The notes under the pieces are model-generated. The model was given only the letters and a program-made list of their open reading frames with translations, was not told the origin of the DNA and searched no databases. A DNA stretch of 24,499 bases from JADLEX01 sp964586775 (GTDB taxonomy: Bacteria > Lernaellota > Lernaellaia > JACKCT01): contig CAZPJD010000032.1 in NCBI GenBank assembly GCA_964586775.1, positions 1 through 24,499 of the forward strand, in the 5' to 3' direction. Numbering within the stretch: position 1 is the stretch's first letter; every line of letters begins with the position of its first letter. A program made the translations under genes and the position numbers. This document shows positions 23,577 through 24,499 of the stretch, one piece after another.

Positions 23577-24499
23577 CTATTGAGACGGCGATTGGCGCGC
23601 GACCGTCTGCGCTTTTTGCATGAGCAGATTGGCGGCCTCGAATAGCATCTTTTTCGCGCCCTCGGCGTCGGGATAGACGGGAACAGATGGAAAATCGGTG
23701 TCGAAACCGTCGAGAATCGCGATGGTCTGCCGCGGATTGTGGAGCTGATCCAGATAGATCGCCGCGCGGTGCAACCGGGCGTAGGCCTGCGTCGCGGGCC
23801 GGTCGCCGCGCTCCTTGGCGACGGTTTCCAGATCCGAAAGAATCAGCGCGATCTTGTCGAACTGCTTCGTGGTCTTCGTGTACAGGTCGACCACGCGCAC
23901 CACCGCGCGCGGTCCCGCCGCTTCGCCGCCGCGCGTCGTGCGTATCGGCAAGTCGCCGAAGCGCTCCACGATCTCGCGGTAATCGCGTTCGGCCAGCGCG
24001 ATGTCGTCCTGCGACCCGAACTCGCGGAAGTTCTTTTCGTGCAGCCGCGCGCGGGCGAAGCGCCCCTCGGCCATCGCCAGCGGGCTCGTCGAAAGCCGCA
24101 TCGCCTCCTCGAGTTCCGCCAGCTTTTTCGCGAGGCTCGCGGGCATCTCGTCGAGCACCAGGCCGAGACGTGCCATCACGGCGGCGTCGAGCGGCACGAG
24201 CCCCACTGCCGAGCCGACGCTCTCGCCGCGAAACTCACCGAGCGCGAGACGCAGGCTCATGAGCGCGTCGTTGTAGAGCCCCGAAACCGACTGCGCCTCG
24301 GCCATCTTGAGCAGCACGATCGCGCCGACCTGGCCGTAGTACGTGTCCTTTTCGCTCACGAGGCCCACGTACGCGCCGGGCCGCCGCGACGGCAGGCTGC
24401 GGAGCTGCCCGATCGCCGCCTCGGGGCTCTGAAAAAAACGCACGTAGAGCATCGCCTGTTCTACGTCCGCGGTCGCGTGCATGTGGATCGGTTTGCCGC
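23577..24499 (-). CDS. Helical, TPR-like protein, N-terminus cut by window edge
   Basis: The frame is open from the right edge to the TAG at 23577; a Met at 24482 is internal or a possible start, and I treat the gene as 5'-truncated. About 307 residues are visible. They are helical with repeated pairs such as GLYNDALMSLRLALGEF, AMAEGRFARARLHEKNF, IALAERDYREIVERFGDLP and ATQAYARLHRAAIYLDQL, in the style of tetratricopeptide (TPR) or related helical repeats. No membrane segment or catalytic motif is visible. The gene ends 10 bp before the zinc-ribbon/Yip1 protein, so all three minus-strand genes at this end form one operon. Such repeat proteins usually hold other proteins together. Confidence 0.7.
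   Translation of the reverse strand, partial: GKPIHMHATADVEQAMLYVRFFQSPEAAIGQLRSLPSRRPGAYVGLVSEKDTYYGQVGAIVLLKMAEAQSVSGLYNDALMSLRLALGEFRGESVGSAVGLVPLDAAVMARLGLVLDEMPASLAKKLAELEEAMRLSTSPLAMAEGRFARARLHEKNFREFGSQDDIALAERDYREIVERFGDLPIRTTRGGEAAGPRAVVRVVDLYTKTTKQFDKIALILSDLETVAKERGDRPATQAYARLHRAAIYLDQLHNPRQTIAILDGFDTDFPSVPVYPDAEGAKKMLFEAANLLMQKAQTVARQSPSQ

Overview
The window is about 24.5 kb of GC-rich bacterial DNA, almost fully coding, holding 19 genes that I can support, two of them cut by the window edges. The host is a Gram-negative, rod-shaped bacterium: there is a TonB-dependent outer-membrane receptor, a FadL-type outer-membrane protein, lipoproteins and a full mreBCD-mrdA-rodA elongation cluster. 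Asp-rich linkers behind the lipid-attachment cysteine, promoters of the TTGnCn / TAnnnT type and the gene mix recall deltaproteobacterial-like or related metagenome-derived lineages. That placement is inference from memory and was not tested.

Layout. (1) 1-4547, minus strand: an edge-truncated UbiA-like membrane prenyltransferase, a GT-C type membrane glycosyltransferase overlapping it by 4 bp, and a BtuB-like TonB receptor. (2) 4689-6104, plus strand: a polyprenyl-phosphate sugar-1-phosphate transferase that begins surface polysaccharide synthesis, divergent from the receptor. (3) 6120-8065: two divergent lipoproteins with acidic linkers; the larger has 30 Asp in 44 residues and an EF-hand-like loop. 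(4) 8075-13718, minus: rodA, mrdA (PBP2), mreD, mreC and mreB, transcribed from a good promoter upstream of mreB. (5) 14028-18220, plus: an unknown three-TM protein, rimO, a FadL-family protein and a protein with a coiled coil and a Lys/Ala/Pro tail. (6) 18258-21872, minus: fmdB-like zinc ribbon, gcvH, gcvPA and gcvPB, that is the glycine cleavage system without gcvT. (7) 22062-24499, minus: an edge-truncated helical-repeat-like protein, a zinc-ribbon/Yip1 membrane protein and a DUF2752 membrane protein, tightly coupled.

How they work together. The mre/mrd cluster forms the side-wall peptidoglycan synthesis machine. The glycine cleavage genes give the P-protein (two subunits) and the lipoyl H-protein; the T and L proteins must be encoded elsewhere. 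The UbiA-like and GT-C genes look like a pair acting on lipid-linked sugars or a prenylated lipid at the inner membrane.

I see no tRNA, rRNA, CRISPR array, insertion sequence, prophage or defence locus, and no gene-free stretch above 300 bp. Most of the window is conserved core biology. The items most worth a second look are the UbiA/GT-C pair with an altered Asp motif, the poly-Asp/EF-hand lipoprotein, hairpins around fmdB-gcvH, and an Arg in a normally Gly-Gly motif of RodA.
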